From the NCBI GenBank assembly GCA_021803405.1, contig JAJZLO010000028.1:1-64000 (forward strand): 64,000 nucleotides of DNA. Direction: 5' to 3'. The position numbers and the translations under genes are program-made. Below, in pieces: positions 55,593 to 64,000 of the stretch. Each line of letters starts with the position of its first letter. Position 1 is the stretch's first letter. This stretch comes from Microcaldota archaeon (GTDB lineage Archaea; Micrarchaeota; Micrarchaeia; Micrarchaeales; CABMGC01). The notes under the pieces are model-generated. The model worked only from the letters and a program-made list of their open reading frames with translations. It had not been told where the DNA came from and did not search any database.

Positions 55593-56696
55593 ATGGTACA
55601 AGAAGAATTAATGGCTGAGAATACTAAACTAGTAGAAAAATTTGGAGCAAGTTACGTTTCAAAACTTTCTGATATCCCTGATTTCTATACATTCAGAAAT
55701 GGGCTTATGTATACTCATCGGGAATTCGATCAATTTTATAAAGAACTTAAAAAAGGTTCTAAAAGTGCCATAGTTTCAGGTTTTAACGCAAGCGCATCAA
55801 TGCATGTTGGTCATATGTCAGTTTTTGACACTAATCTATTTTTTCAGAAAGAGTTTGGAATTAAGATGTTCATTCCAATATCTGATGATGAAAGCTATGT
55901 CTCACTCAAGGTAAAAACACAAGAAGAAGCTCTTAAAAACTCAATAATTCTTGCAAAAATGATGCTTGCTTATGGCTTTGATTCAAAAAATACAAATATA
56001 ATCATAGATCAGTTTTACACTAATATTTACAATCTTGCAATAAAGCTTTCCCGTGGTATAACCTTATCTGAAATACGTGCAGTTTATGGTCATACTCCGG
56101 ATCAAAATGCTGGTCTTCATTTTTATCCCGCAGTTCAATCTGCACATATACTTCTGCCCCAGGAGCACGGAATAAAAAACGTTCTGGTGCCTATAGGTCC
56201 AGATGAAGATGCGCATTTAAGAGTATGTAGGGGATTAGCAGATAAATTTGGATATAAAAAACCTGCGGTTCTACATACCTTTTTTCTTCCTGGTATTGAT
56301 GGAAATAAAATGTCAAAATCAAAAAATAATGCTATTTTCCTTCTTGATGCTGAAAAAGAGATTAAAAAGAAAATAATGTCTGCATTTAGCGGTGGTCAAT
56401 CTAGCATAGAAGAACATAGAAAGTTGGGGGGAAATCCAGATATTGATATCGCTTACATATACTTAAAAAGTTACTTTTTAAAAGAAAATGAATCTAAAGA
56501 ACTTTACGACTCTTATAAAAAAGGCAAGATTCTAAGCGGAGAGATAAAAACAATACTTTTAGAAAAAATTATGAAAAGAATAGAGGAGTTTCAAAAGCGC
56601 TATGAAAGCATAACTGTAAAAGACCTTGATCATGTGCTTCTTAAGAATGAATATGTAGACATAGAAAAAATATGCAATAAATTGAAACTATCTTAA
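55593..56696 (+). CDS. trpS: Tryptophanyl-tRNA synthetase
   Basis: It charges tRNA-Trp. It has 367 residues of archaeal/eukaryal type. The N-terminal RNGLMYTHREFDQFY precedes the HIGH motif, here HVGH at residues 71-74, in a context (FNASASMHVGHM) typical of the class Ic pair. DDESYVSLKV and IGPDEDAHLRVCRGLADKFG are TrpRS segments, and KMSKS is at 239-243 (GNKMSKSKNN). The C-terminal anticodon-binding helices are present. Confusion with TyrRS is unlikely. An alternative start is ATG 55611. Confidence 0.92.
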   Translation: MVQEELMAENTKLVEKFGASYVSKLSDIPDFYTFRNGLMYTHREFDQFYKELKKGSKSAIVSGFNASASMHVGHMSVFDTNLFFQKEFGIKMFIPISDDESYVSLKVKTQEEALKNSIILAKMMLAYGFDSKNTNIIIDQFYTNIYNLAIKLSRGITLSEIRAVYGHTPDQNAGLHFYPAVQSAHILLPQEHGIKNVLVPIGPDEDAHLRVCRGLADKFGYKKPAVLHTFFLPGIDGNKMSKSKNNAIFLLDAEKEIKKKIMSAFSGGQSSIEEHRKLGGNPDIDIAYIYLKSYFLKENESKELYDSYKKGKILSGEIKTILLEKIMKRIEEFQKRYESITVKDLDHVLLKNEYVDIEKICNKLKLS

Positions 56697-56781
56697 CTGT
56701 ACACTTTAAATTATAAACTTTATTTTTAAATGGCACAAAGCCCTAAGGGATCTTACCTATTTTAATTGGTATTCTTATTAG

Positions 56782-57066
56782 ATGCTTAGGGGTCTACACG
56801 AAGATTCTAGACAAGGATCTGTCTTGATGTTTGACTGCTTAACAAATACTCAAAAAGTAAAGGATACTATTGTTGAGAATGATATACACTATTTGACTTT
56901 AAAATAGAAGAAAGTCAGCAGGTATAAGAATCTTATAAAGAGTTTTGACAAGGAATCTGTAAAGTTAGACTGCAACAGAGTTGAATATCTTTATATGAAG
57001 AAATAATCAAAACGTCCTGGCGAGTTCATGTACCTTTATTTCTCGAATAAATTCTGCGAAGATTAG
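56782..57066 (+). pseudogene. Decayed ORF with internal stops, transposase-like
   Basis: One reading frame runs as coding sequence through two stops. MLRGLHEDSRQGSVLMFDCL and further leads to TAG at 56905, then KKVSRYKNLIKSFDKESVKL leads to TAA at 57004, then SKRPGEFMYLYFSNKFCED leads to TAG at 57064. The lack of a shift between segments suggests an old gene killed by point mutations. The D-x-L...I-H-Y-L-T-L-K pattern recalls part of a DDE transposase, but I cannot name a family. It lies in the 424-base gap between trpS and the repeat-protein gene, which shows nothing else. Confidence 0.45.
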
Positions 57067-57120
57067 TTAAATATAAATATCAAAAAAATAGAAAATTATG
57101 TATAATGATTAGTGAAGGTC

Positions 57121-59544
57121 ATGGCTAAAAAATTAAAAATGCCTTATAAACAGCAAAAGGAGATTTCTGAAGGCAACATAGCTACAAATTTAAATACCGA
57201 TACTTCTGAGGATAAATTTTCATACTGTGTAAAAGAAATGAAGAAATTGGATACTGTGACAGAGTACTTAAGAGCAATAAGAAATACAGGAGAGTTAAAT
57301 TTATTTACAAATGAAAGAGTTATAAATTTTGCAAAGGGGTTAGGGTCTGATGCTGCAATAAGGTACTTTAAAGCAATCGCAGATACAAACGCAGTAGATG
57401 TACTTACGAATAAGAAAGTACTCACGGAAAAGGTTATAAATTTTGTAAATGAGCTAAAGCCTGATACTGCGACATGGTACTTTAAAGCAATCGTAGATAC
57501 AAAAGCAGTAGATGCACTTACGAATGAAAATGTCATAAATTTTGCAAAGGAGTTATGGCCTAATGCTGCAATAGGGTACTTCCAGGCAATTGGACATACA
57601 AAAGCGGTAGATGCACTTACAAATGAAAGAGTTATAAATTTTGCAAAGAAGTTAGGTTCTGATGCTGCGATGGAGTACTTCTACGTAATCAGAAAAACAA
57701 AAGCAGTAGATGTACTTACAGATCAAAAAATACTCTCGCAAAATATCATAAATTTTATAAAGGAGTTAGGGCCTGACGCTGCGATATGGTATTTCCACGC
57801 AATAGCAGATACAAAAGCAGTAAATGCACTTACGAATGAAAGAGTTATAAATTTTGCAAAGGAGTTAGGGCCTGATGTTGTGAAGGAGTACTTCAAGGCA
57901 TTCATAAATACAAATGGAGTAGAGGTACTTACAAATGAAAATTTTACAACAAAAAAATTAGCTGAACTTTTAAAGTATCTTGAAGACGGTAGTTATTTCG
58001 AAGAGGTAGCAAATACAAGAAATCCTGAGCTTCTTAAAAGAGGTGCAATTGCAATTGCAATAAGTGCAGATAATCATTTTCACACTTTAATCAAATCAAA
58101 AGGTATAATAAAAGATGCAATAGACTATTATGATTTACTCTCGAAATCACTCAAAAATATTGGAGAGATGGAAGATGTAGAGATAATATATGATGAAGAG
58201 TTTTGTAGAATTGCAATGGCCCATGTTAAGAATGGCAGTGCAACTTTACTTATTCATGATATTGCAAGTACAGCATACGAGATAAATAGTAAAAAATTAC
58301 TTAATATAGATATGGATACATTGTTTTCTATGGGTCCTAATAAGATAAAACAGTATGTACAAAAATCAATTTCACCAGTATTTGAAAAACTTGGAATAAA
58401 AGGATATCTGGCATTTGATATAGAAGAATTATGTATTCTATTAAAAGATATGGATTATATTGAAGAAAATTCTAAACGGTTAACTGCTTTTATTGAAAGA
58501 AGGATTAATAATTTAAAGCAGATATCTCCATTCAACAATAAAGAGATAACTAGTAAAGTTATATCAGAAAAACAAATTGGCGAATCAAAGGTTCTTGAGA
58601 TTTCTCAAAAAACTGCATTAGAAACAATGGTATATGCAATTAACGGTTCAAGAGATATGACAAACTTTGATAATGCAAAAAAACTACTTATTGAAAGTGG
58701 TTACTTCCAAGAAAAGGATATATCTTCCGTATTTGGTAGGTGGGCAAGTATTAAAGGTCAATACAAAAAACAACTTGCAGAAGAATTTAAAAATTATCTT
58801 CAAACTCCCTCAACAGAAAATGCAAGAAAGGTAATTGATGTTTTCAAGAATGCAGTCGCTGAAAGAGACATTGTTATTAAGGAACCAATATATGATTTTA
58901 TAGGAAAACTTGAACCTCTTATAATGGGAAGTGTTAAAAATATCTCTAAAGGCGATAGAGTAGTTGCTTATACTGACAACAAAGACAACATAATTAAAAT
59001 AAAGAGTAGTGAAACAGGAGCGTGTTGCTTTATAGGAGGTGTAAATGAATATGCTGCTTTGGAGTACGCACTTGACAATGGAATAGCTCTTATAAACTTT
59101 ACAGTTACTGATTCAAGTATTACTACAAAAGAATTCGAAAAACAAAAAGTACACGGAGTTGCAATATGTGCATTTGGGAGAATAAATTATAATAATAAAC
59201 CAGTATTATTAGTTGATTCGTTTGAAGGAGGCATAACTTTGAACAATGCACTGAAAAATGATTATAGCGTTGTTGTAGATGCATTGGTAAAATTTGCTAT
59301 TGATACAGGATGTGATGCAATAGCAATAAATAAAAGAATAGGAAATGCAACTGCCGTAAAATTTGCAAAATATATCGATGCGCCTATAAAAAGATCTAAA
59401 ATAAAGATTTTGACAGAAAAAAGACAGTATTTAGAAACAAATATCCAAAATGCAGAAGTTAAAATAATTGACTTATCAGATTACTTAAGTGGTAAAGTTG
59501 CAGAGTCCAATACTCTAAAAATATTTTCTGAACTTGTTCGATAA
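57121..59544 (+). CDS. Repeat protein of unknown function (807 aa)
   Basis: I place the start at ATG 57121; the in-frame GTG nine bases earlier is less likely. Residues about 40-285 contain about seven units of roughly 32-40 residues. Each has the form VDALTNERVINFAKELGPDA followed by AxxYFKAIADTKA, predicted as paired helices (alpha-solenoid). The middle (about 290-600) is helical. The C-terminal 200 residues look alpha/beta (GACCFIGGVNEYAALEYALD; HGVAICAFGRI; KPVLLVDSFEGG), possibly an acyltransferase-like or peptidase-like domain, but no catalytic motif is clear. The protein has no signal or membrane helix. It sits between decayed genes on both sides. Confidence 0.7.
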   Translation: MAKKLKMPYKQQKEISEGNIATNLNTDTSEDKFSYCVKEMKKLDTVTEYLRAIRNTGELNLFTNERVINFAKGLGSDAAIRYFKAIADTNAVDVLTNKKVLTEKVINFVNELKPDTATWYFKAIVDTKAVDALTNENVINFAKELWPNAAIGYFQAIGHTKAVDALTNERVINFAKKLGSDAAMEYFYVIRKTKAVDVLTDQKILSQNIINFIKELGPDAAIWYFHAIADTKAVNALTNERVINFAKELGPDVVKEYFKAFINTNGVEVLTNENFTTKKLAELLKYLEDGSYFEEVANTRNPELLKRGAIAIAISADNHFHTLIKSKGIIKDAIDYYDLLSKSLKNIGEMEDVEIIYDEEFCRIAMAHVKNGSATLLIHDIASTAYEINSKKLLNIDMDTLFSMGPNKIKQYVQKSISPVFEKLGIKGYLAFDIEELCILLKDMDYIEENSKRLTAFIERRINNLKQISPFNNKEITSKVISEKQIGESKVLEISQKTALETMVYAINGSRDMTNFDNAKKLLIESGYFQEKDISSVFGRWASIKGQYKKQLAEEFKNYLQTPSTENARKVIDVFKNAVAERDIVIKEPIYDFIGKLEPLIMGSVKNISKGDRVVAYTDNKDNIIKIKSSETGACCFIGGVNEYAALEYALDNGIALINFTVTDSSITTKEFEKQKVHGVAICAFGRINYNNKPVLLVDSFEGGITLNNALKNDYSVVVDALVKFAIDTGCDAIAINKRIGNATAVKFAKYIDAPIKRSKIKILTEKRQYLETNIQNAEVKIIDLSDYLSGKVAESNTLKIFSELVR

Positions 59545-59652
59545 TTTTCTAGTCTTTGTAAATATATTATGTCCTTTACCTTTTATGTATCGTTTTGTAT
59601 AATATTTATTAGAAAAGTGTACTTAATTTGTATCCAAAGATTATTTCCAGAT

Positions 59653-59847
59653 TCAAAAAGTGCATCCAGTATCCCTTGCAATAAGCTCTGTTATTATAGC
59701 GTCAATTCCAAAATCTGTCCCTTTAAATTCTACCAGATATCTAGCTATATTAGCTACTACTTTGAGATATTCTTCGTTGTCCTTTCTTTGGTCAAGTCTT
59801 TTCTTTATGGTGTAGGTTCTCTTCTTTTCATCATTGAATTTATTGTT
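59653..59847 (-). pseudogene. C-terminal coding remnant of an unknown gene
   Basis: A 64-codon frame reads NEEYLKVVANIARYLVEFKG and TDFGIDAIITELIARDTG, clearly protein-like. It has no start and follows an in-frame TGA. In a second frame just upstream, protein-like text (SFSPETINSMMKRRE) suggests a frameshift in the same former gene. The family is not recognised. Confidence 0.45.
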
Positions 59848-59899
59848 TCAGGGCTGAAAGATCATGTATTATCTAAAGAAATCATTGCGGATCCAGCAT

Positions 59900-61150
59900 C
59901 TAATAAACTAGAAGCGGTACATACATCTCATTGCTTGCCATACCACCATGTCTACCCTTCGATTTGAACGGCTTCTCTTCCATTCCTGGGAAAAGATACT
60001 GTATACATTTATTTTCTCTCGGGATTATTATGTGTGTACCAAACCTATACTTGATACTTTCATTTATCTTTGAAGATCCGAATAGCCCAGCTTTTATTGC
60101 ATCGTCAGTATTTACCAACTTGCCTATCTTTAAAAGGTTCTTTTCGAAATATCTTTCAAAACTATCAAATCTGTTTTCCTTTACTGCAAGAAAAGCAGCC
60201 CTTGGCTCACCCCATATCGGTACCTCAAGGAAGTTATTAAGTTCGCTTTTCTAGGTAAATATACTATTGTCCTCCTGTGTGACTTTTACGTGTCCATGAT
60301 CCGAGGTTATTACTATATTGAAGCTGTTCTCCTTTGCAGGTCCAAGTAAAACGTTAGAGATAGATTGCATCATGGTGTATACACTCTGTTCTACTTCTAA
60401 GGAAGTGGGATCATACTGGTGCTCCATTGTATCAAGAGCGTCATAATATGCCACTACGTAATCTACGTTGTCTGTACTCATAAGCTTAGTGATTTTGATG
60501 AGCATGTCATCAAATGTGATGTATGGAACTATATCTGCTGTGCTTAATGTTGCCGTACATAGACCTGATCCCACTACATGCTTAGGCATTAAAGATATAA
60601 CTTTCTTGTTCCTGGCCTTTATATTGCTTATGAGCTTTCCTTTCGGGTACAGATCCATAGGGTTGATTTTTAGCCTAGGTCCCATCGAATCCATAGCAGA
60701 TGTCAGATATATGCAGTTTATTATTACTCCGGCTTCCTTGATGAACAGGTTGGTGCCTACTACTCCGTGCTCAGCCGGTGTGACCCCTCCATAAATACTA
60801 CTCAAAATATTCATAGTGGTTGACGGGAACAGGGTTGTTACCTTCTTGTTTTCAAACTTTTCCATACTTTTTCCGAGTTCCTTAAACTTTGCCGTTATTT
60901 TTTCAAGTAAATCATAGTCAAGTCCATCGAGCAGAATGAAAACTTTCCTCGAACTGTCACCTACTAATCCGCTATTAGTTCCGTCCCCTATTTGTTTGCT
61001 TGCCTCAAAATTGCTATTCTTAAAATCAGGCAGGATAAAACCTTCCTCATTAAGCTCTGATAATATAGATAACATACTATTATTTACGACTTGCATAATT
61101 AAATACTTAATCCAATCACTTCGAGTGAATCTGGGACAAAAGTTAGCCAT
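59900..61150 (-). pseudogene. Phosphodiesterase/nucleotide pyrophosphatase gene split by an in-frame TAG
   Basis: This alkaline-phosphatase-superfamily enzyme would have 415 sense codons plus one TAG at 60251-60253. The start is ATG 61150 (MANFCPRFTRSD), preceded by AGGAGG; the frame open further upstream to 61186 belongs to other DNA. Metal and active-site motifs are VFILLDGLDYD, FPSTTMN (nucleophile Thr), YYDALDTMEHQYD and TSDHGH. After the TAG the same frame continues without a shift as KSELNNFLEVPIWGEPRAAF and reaches GRHGGMASNEMYVPLLVY, which holds the last metal His. A product stopped at TAG would lack that ligand. It overlaps an upstream coding remnant by eight bases. Confidence 0.75.
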
Positions 61151-61334
61151 AACTCCTCCTGAAAATGTTATAAAGGACAGCGACATAGTTTATCGCAGTA
61201 TCGACCCGTCTATCCATTTTCTGCCATATTTTCCATCTCATAATTCTTTTTTTCGTTGAGAAATCACTCTTAGAATTCTCCCTTTCGTAGTATTCAGCCA
61301 ACTTATCGAGGTCCAGCTTGAACCTCCAAAATAG
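61143..61334 (-). pseudogene. 3' remnant of a gene coupled to the phosphodiesterase
   Basis: A 63-codon frame (LDKLAEYYERENSKSDFSTK, then RIMRWKIWQKMDRRVDTAIN) has no start and follows an in-frame TAA. It ends TAA inside ATGGCTAA, overlapping the phosphodiesterase start. That arrangement indicates a formerly coupled operon whose first gene lost its 5' part. The family is not recognised. Confidence 0.45.
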
Positions 61335-61369
61335 TTAGCCCTAGGAGGTCTTGCCTGTTTTAGTTAGAA

Positions 61370-61510
61370 TTCCGGATAAAATATATAAAAATATACGGCA
61401 TATATAAAAAATTGCTTAAGTTGCTTAAGAATGATGGTTTTTGAGTGATTTGCAGAGTAAAAAGTGGCTTAAACAATTAAAATATTCGCTTAATCTTACT
61501 TAAATTTTAC
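61370..61510. promoter_or_regulatory. AT-rich promoter-like DNA with repeated GCTTAA elements
   Basis: TATA-like tracts at about 61378-61410 face the minus-strand remnant/phosphodiesterase unit. Directly behind them TTGCTTAAG occurs twice in perfect tandem (61412-61429), and GCTTAA recurs near 61467 and 61489 with CTTAA near 61498. The spacing relative to the promoter would suit a regulator-binding cluster. Confidence 0.35.
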
Positions 61511-61545
61511 CTGAATAAAATAAAATATTTAAATCCATTAAAAAT

Positions 61546-63186
61546 TCATTTTTTACTACCTTTATTTTTACTTACCTTCATTTTATAATAGATTATAGCT
61601 ATTACAACAATTATTACTAAAACTATCAAAACTATTACTGACCCATTGCCTCCTGAGGAAGATTGTTGTTCTGTGTTGTTTGTTGATTTTCCAGATCCAG
61701 AGTTTGAAAATACTTCTGCATAGTAATCGGTAGATCCAAAGAACTGTTGATTTAGTCCAGCATTTGGTTGTTTCCATTGTTCATATATTACAATTGGATA
61801 ATTTCCCTCCTTTCCGTTAGGATCTATACTTACATAAAAAGTAACATTTACTGATTGATTAATACCTAAATAATTTAAGTACGCATCTCCAGATACTGGA
61901 CTTATAGGATATATTGTTTGTAGTGATAAAGAAACATTATTTGCAGGTTCGTTACCTATATTTGTTATAGTTAAATTCAGTGGTGCATATGTTGCTCCAG
62001 GAGTTAAATTATCATTTATGTTTTTTATATTAAAAACTACACTTTTAGCTATACTTAATGGAATATATTCGGTAGAATTCATTGTAGGGCCTAAATTTGC
62101 ATTTTGGTAAGAAATCTGTACCGGTATGGACTCGTTATTCTGTGTATTTGGTCCTGCTTGAATTGTTATCATCTCTGTTGTAGAAGTCTCAGATCCCAGG
62201 GTTCCTACAAAAACTTTAGTATTTGAATTTGTTACAAAAATATTATTTCCATTTAAAAAGTTGAGTTGAAGATTTTGTGCATCTCCACTACCAATATTTT
62301 GTACAAGTAACTCTAATGTTTGATTTCCTCCAGAATATAATATGCTAGGATTTGTTTTTATTATACTCAATTTTATCTCAGGATTATTTACTAATATAGA
62401 CATAGATAAATTTCTGTAAATTTTAAACATACTTCCATTTTGATTCTGGTATGCTATTACTGTGCTTAGATTACTCAAGCCTTTTGTTATATTGCTTAAA
62501 GTGAATAAGTCTGCATTTATTGTTTGTGAAGAGCCGGTCTGTATATTTCCTAAACTAAACTCATCCGGTCCAGATACTGTAAAGTACTTATTATTTAGTA
62601 CCTGAATACTTGCATTATATGCTTCACCAGTTCCAGAATTTGTCACTGTAAGCTGAATATTACTTGTTTGCCCTGGCTGAATTGTAGTTCCTGAAGGTAA
62701 ATAGCCATTAACATTCAATTCAGGCATACCGTAAATATAAATTGTTATTGGCATTGTAGAAGAACCTGTTATTGTTTGGGTTGAACCGCTAGCTGTTGTT
62801 GTAGTTTGATACGTGGCTAAAACATCCATAGTATATGTACCTGAAGGTATATTTTTAGGTATATTTATGTCATATGTAAAGTAAGTGTTACTTCCACCAT
62901 ATATACCTTGTGACATCGAATTTATTAGAGTTGATTGTGTAGGTGAAAAATTAAGCAAAGGATAACTTCCTGAAAGCTGTATATTTACATTATTTAATGT
63001 TGATGAGTAAGAGTCATATATCTGGAAAGAAATTACTGCTTTAGAACCAGCATATAAAGGATTTGGACTAATCTGTAAATTGGTTATAGATAACGCACCA
63101 GATACTGACTGCGCATATATGCTACTAACGTTACCTAAAAAAATAGCTACCGTAATTCCTAATATTATAAAATTTATCTTGTTCAT
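61546..63186 (-). CDS. COG1361 S-layer-like protein with C-terminal anchor
   Basis: This 546-residue protein has a signal peptide (IILGITVAIFLGNVSSIYAQ, about 6-26). Three or four CARDB/NEW3-type beta-sandwich domains follow, as in VTNSGTGEAYNASIQVLNN, VQNIGSGDAQNLQLNFLN and ITNIGNEPANNVSLSL. A Ser/Gly/Asn linker, a membrane helix (VIVLIVLVIIVVIAIIYY) and a basic tail complete it. AGGTGA lies a few bases before the ATG. It begins eight bases after the stop of the ABC-2 permease gene, so the two form an operon. Such COG1361 proteins are often paired with ABC-2 exporters and may be their external partner. Confidence 0.88.
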   Translation of the reverse strand: MNKINFIILGITVAIFLGNVSSIYAQSVSGALSITNLQISPNPLYAGSKAVISFQIYDSYSSTLNNVNIQLSGSYPLLNFSPTQSTLINSMSQGIYGGSNTYFTYDINIPKNIPSGTYTMDVLATYQTTTTASGSTQTITGSSTMPITIYIYGMPELNVNGYLPSGTTIQPGQTSNIQLTVTNSGTGEAYNASIQVLNNKYFTVSGPDEFSLGNIQTGSSQTINADLFTLSNITKGLSNLSTVIAYQNQNGSMFKIYRNLSMSILVNNPEIKLSIIKTNPSILYSGGNQTLELLVQNIGSGDAQNLQLNFLNGNNIFVTNSNTKVFVGTLGSETSTTEMITIQAGPNTQNNESIPVQISYQNANLGPTMNSTEYIPLSIAKSVVFNIKNINDNLTPGATYAPLNLTITNIGNEPANNVSLSLQTIYPISPVSGDAYLNYLGINQSVNVTFYVSIDPNGKEGNYPIVIYEQWKQPNAGLNQQFFGSTDYYAEVFSNSGSGKSTNNTEQQSSSGGNGSVIVLIVLVIIVVIAIIYYKMKVSKNKGSKK

Positions 63187-63194
63187 TTTTTCAC

Positions 63195-64000
63195 CTAATT
63201 AATATTTTTTTTGAATAATATAAAACTTAATAAAATTCCAGCTAAAAGAAATATTCCAAAAACTGAAAAATCTATTATTGTTGAAGATATTGGTAAATAG
63301 CCTACTAACATTATGTCTCTTATCGCACTAACTGCATAAGATAATGGATTTACATTACTTATTAGATTTAAATATCCTGGGAAAGCTGTTGTTGGCAATA
63401 ATGCTCCAGATATAAACCAAAGAGCCAGACCTATTAAAAATGCAAAAATAGTATACGCCTCTATTTTTTTAATTTTTGAGGCCATAAGAGTCGCTATACC
63501 GCTAAATCCAATAGATATAACTATTGCAATTACAAAAATTAATAAAACTCCAAGCATACCCATTGCTATAGTAGCACCATCTGCAAGACCTATGAGCAAA
63601 GCTAAAAATACATATAATACTGACTGAGTAGTTCCTGCAAGTATTTTTCCAACTATTATGGAATTTTTATTTATTGGAGCTATCAAGAAAGATTTTAGAG
63701 TTCCTAAATCTCTATCGTTTATTAATGATATTCCCCCACCAAATAATGCACCAAATGCAGCTACAAGACCTAGAACACCAGCTATCAAGAAACTTTTATA
63801 ATTTGTACTTGCTCCATAAAGTTCAATATCTGAAACCGGTGATGCTTTATTTACTTCTTGATTTGAAAATGCCTGTTCTGCAAGATTTGTATTTCCGCCT
63901 AATGTGCTTATAGTTGACTGTACTGTTGATAGAACGCTGCCTATTGCACTAAAACCAGTTGCACTGTAATATATATCTACTGTGGGGTTATTATTGTTTG
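63195..64000 (-). CDS. ABC-2 type transporter permease, 5' end outside window
   Basis: The frame is open to the window edge, so the first internal start-like codon at 63788 is not the true start. The visible part begins with an extracellular loop domain (SNQEVNKASPVSDIELYG) and then five or six helices. Between them is the cytoplasmic GGGISLINDRDLGTLKSFLI followed by PINKNSIIVGKI, which is typical of ABC-2 permeases (the coupling helix after E/D-R-x-x-G-T). The C-terminal helices end FILFKKNIN. The ATPase gene would be expected just upstream, outside the window. The substrate is unknown. Confidence 0.88.
   Translation of the reverse strand, partial: NNNNPTVDIYYSATGFSAIGSVLSTVQSTISTLGGNTNLAEQAFSNQEVNKASPVSDIELYGASTNYKSFLIAGVLGLVAAFGALFGGGISLINDRDLGTLKSFLIAPINKNSIIVGKILAGTTQSVLYVFLALLIGLADGATIAMGMLGVLLIFVIAIVISIGFSGIATLMASKIKKIEAYTIFAFLIGLALWFISGALLPTTAFPGYLNLISNVNPLSYAVSAIRDIMLVGYLPISSTIIDFSVFGIFLLAGILLSFILFKKNIN

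Noticed and set aside
56905..60253. Amber recoding (pyrrolysine-like) to explain in-frame TAGs
   Set aside because: Neighbouring broken frames also contain TAA and TGA stops and frameshifts, and TAG ends intact genes; decay is simpler.
59569..60254. Plus-strand frames opposite the broken phosphodiesterase
   Set aside because: Protein motifs are on the minus strand, and the plus-strand frames show no family pattern.

Overview
The window reads as an AT-rich archaeal chromosome segment, most likely from a small-genome DPANN/ARMAN-type lineage (Parvarchaeum- or Micrarchaeum-like). The archaeal assignment rests on aIF5B, mevalonate-pathway genes that include an isopentenyl phosphate kinase, a HerA/DUF87 ATPase, a tRNA-Thr whose intron folds into a bulge-helix-bulge, TATA boxes about 25 bases before many (often leaderless) starts, and giant N-glycosylation-rich surface proteins. 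The lineage is an inference; no rRNA gene is present to settle it.

Layout. 1-6.8 kb holds housekeeping genes: RNase Z (cut by the window edge), tRNA-Val, a membrane PH-domain protein, aIF5B and nucleoside diphosphate kinase on a divergent promoter, a frameshifted gene, an ASCH-domain protein and a MIP18/SufT-like Fe-S protein. 6.8-11.0 kb holds an N-terminally anchored beta-helix surface protein, the intron-containing tRNA-Thr(CGU) and a tandem pair of SET-domain methyltransferase paralogues. 11.0-11.9 kb is debris (AbrB-like and YCII-like remnants). 11.9-16.0 kb carries isopentenyl phosphate kinase, a (di)phosphomevalonate decarboxylase and mevalonate kinase, enough for the lower part of archaeal isoprenoid synthesis, with a DUF996-like membrane gene on the opposite strand. 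An ankyrin protein, an unknown protein and a class II aldolase follow.

19.3-45.1 kb is almost entirely four or five co-oriented secreted proteins (826-2844 aa). They are built from [D]-x-GQ Ig/PKD-like repeats, DUF2341 modules, Kelch and YVTN beta-propellers, Gly-rich and Thr/Ser-rich linkers, a shared juxtamembrane module and a C-terminal membrane anchor. One propeller appears to be inserted inside an Ig-like domain. They share nearly identical DNA blocks, which suggests recombination among them. This looks like the cell-surface/adhesion locus. The GT-C glycosyltransferase at 54-55 kb and the COG1361/ABC-2 pair at 61.5-64 kb also concern the envelope.

45.1-56.7 kb is compact: a coiled-coil protein, a ClC channel with CBS domains, a coupled MazG / TMEM175-like / CYTH-like operon, enolase, an unknown protein divergent from a HerA-like ATPase, a 45-residue protein with 11 cysteines (metallothionein-like), a GT-C glycosyltransferase and TrpRS. 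56.7-61.4 kb is a gene graveyard around an intact 807-aa repeat protein. It contains an ORF with internal stops, a phosphodiesterase split by an in-frame TAG, and further coding fragments. The window ends in an S-layer-like COG1361 protein and an ABC-2 permease cut by the window edge.
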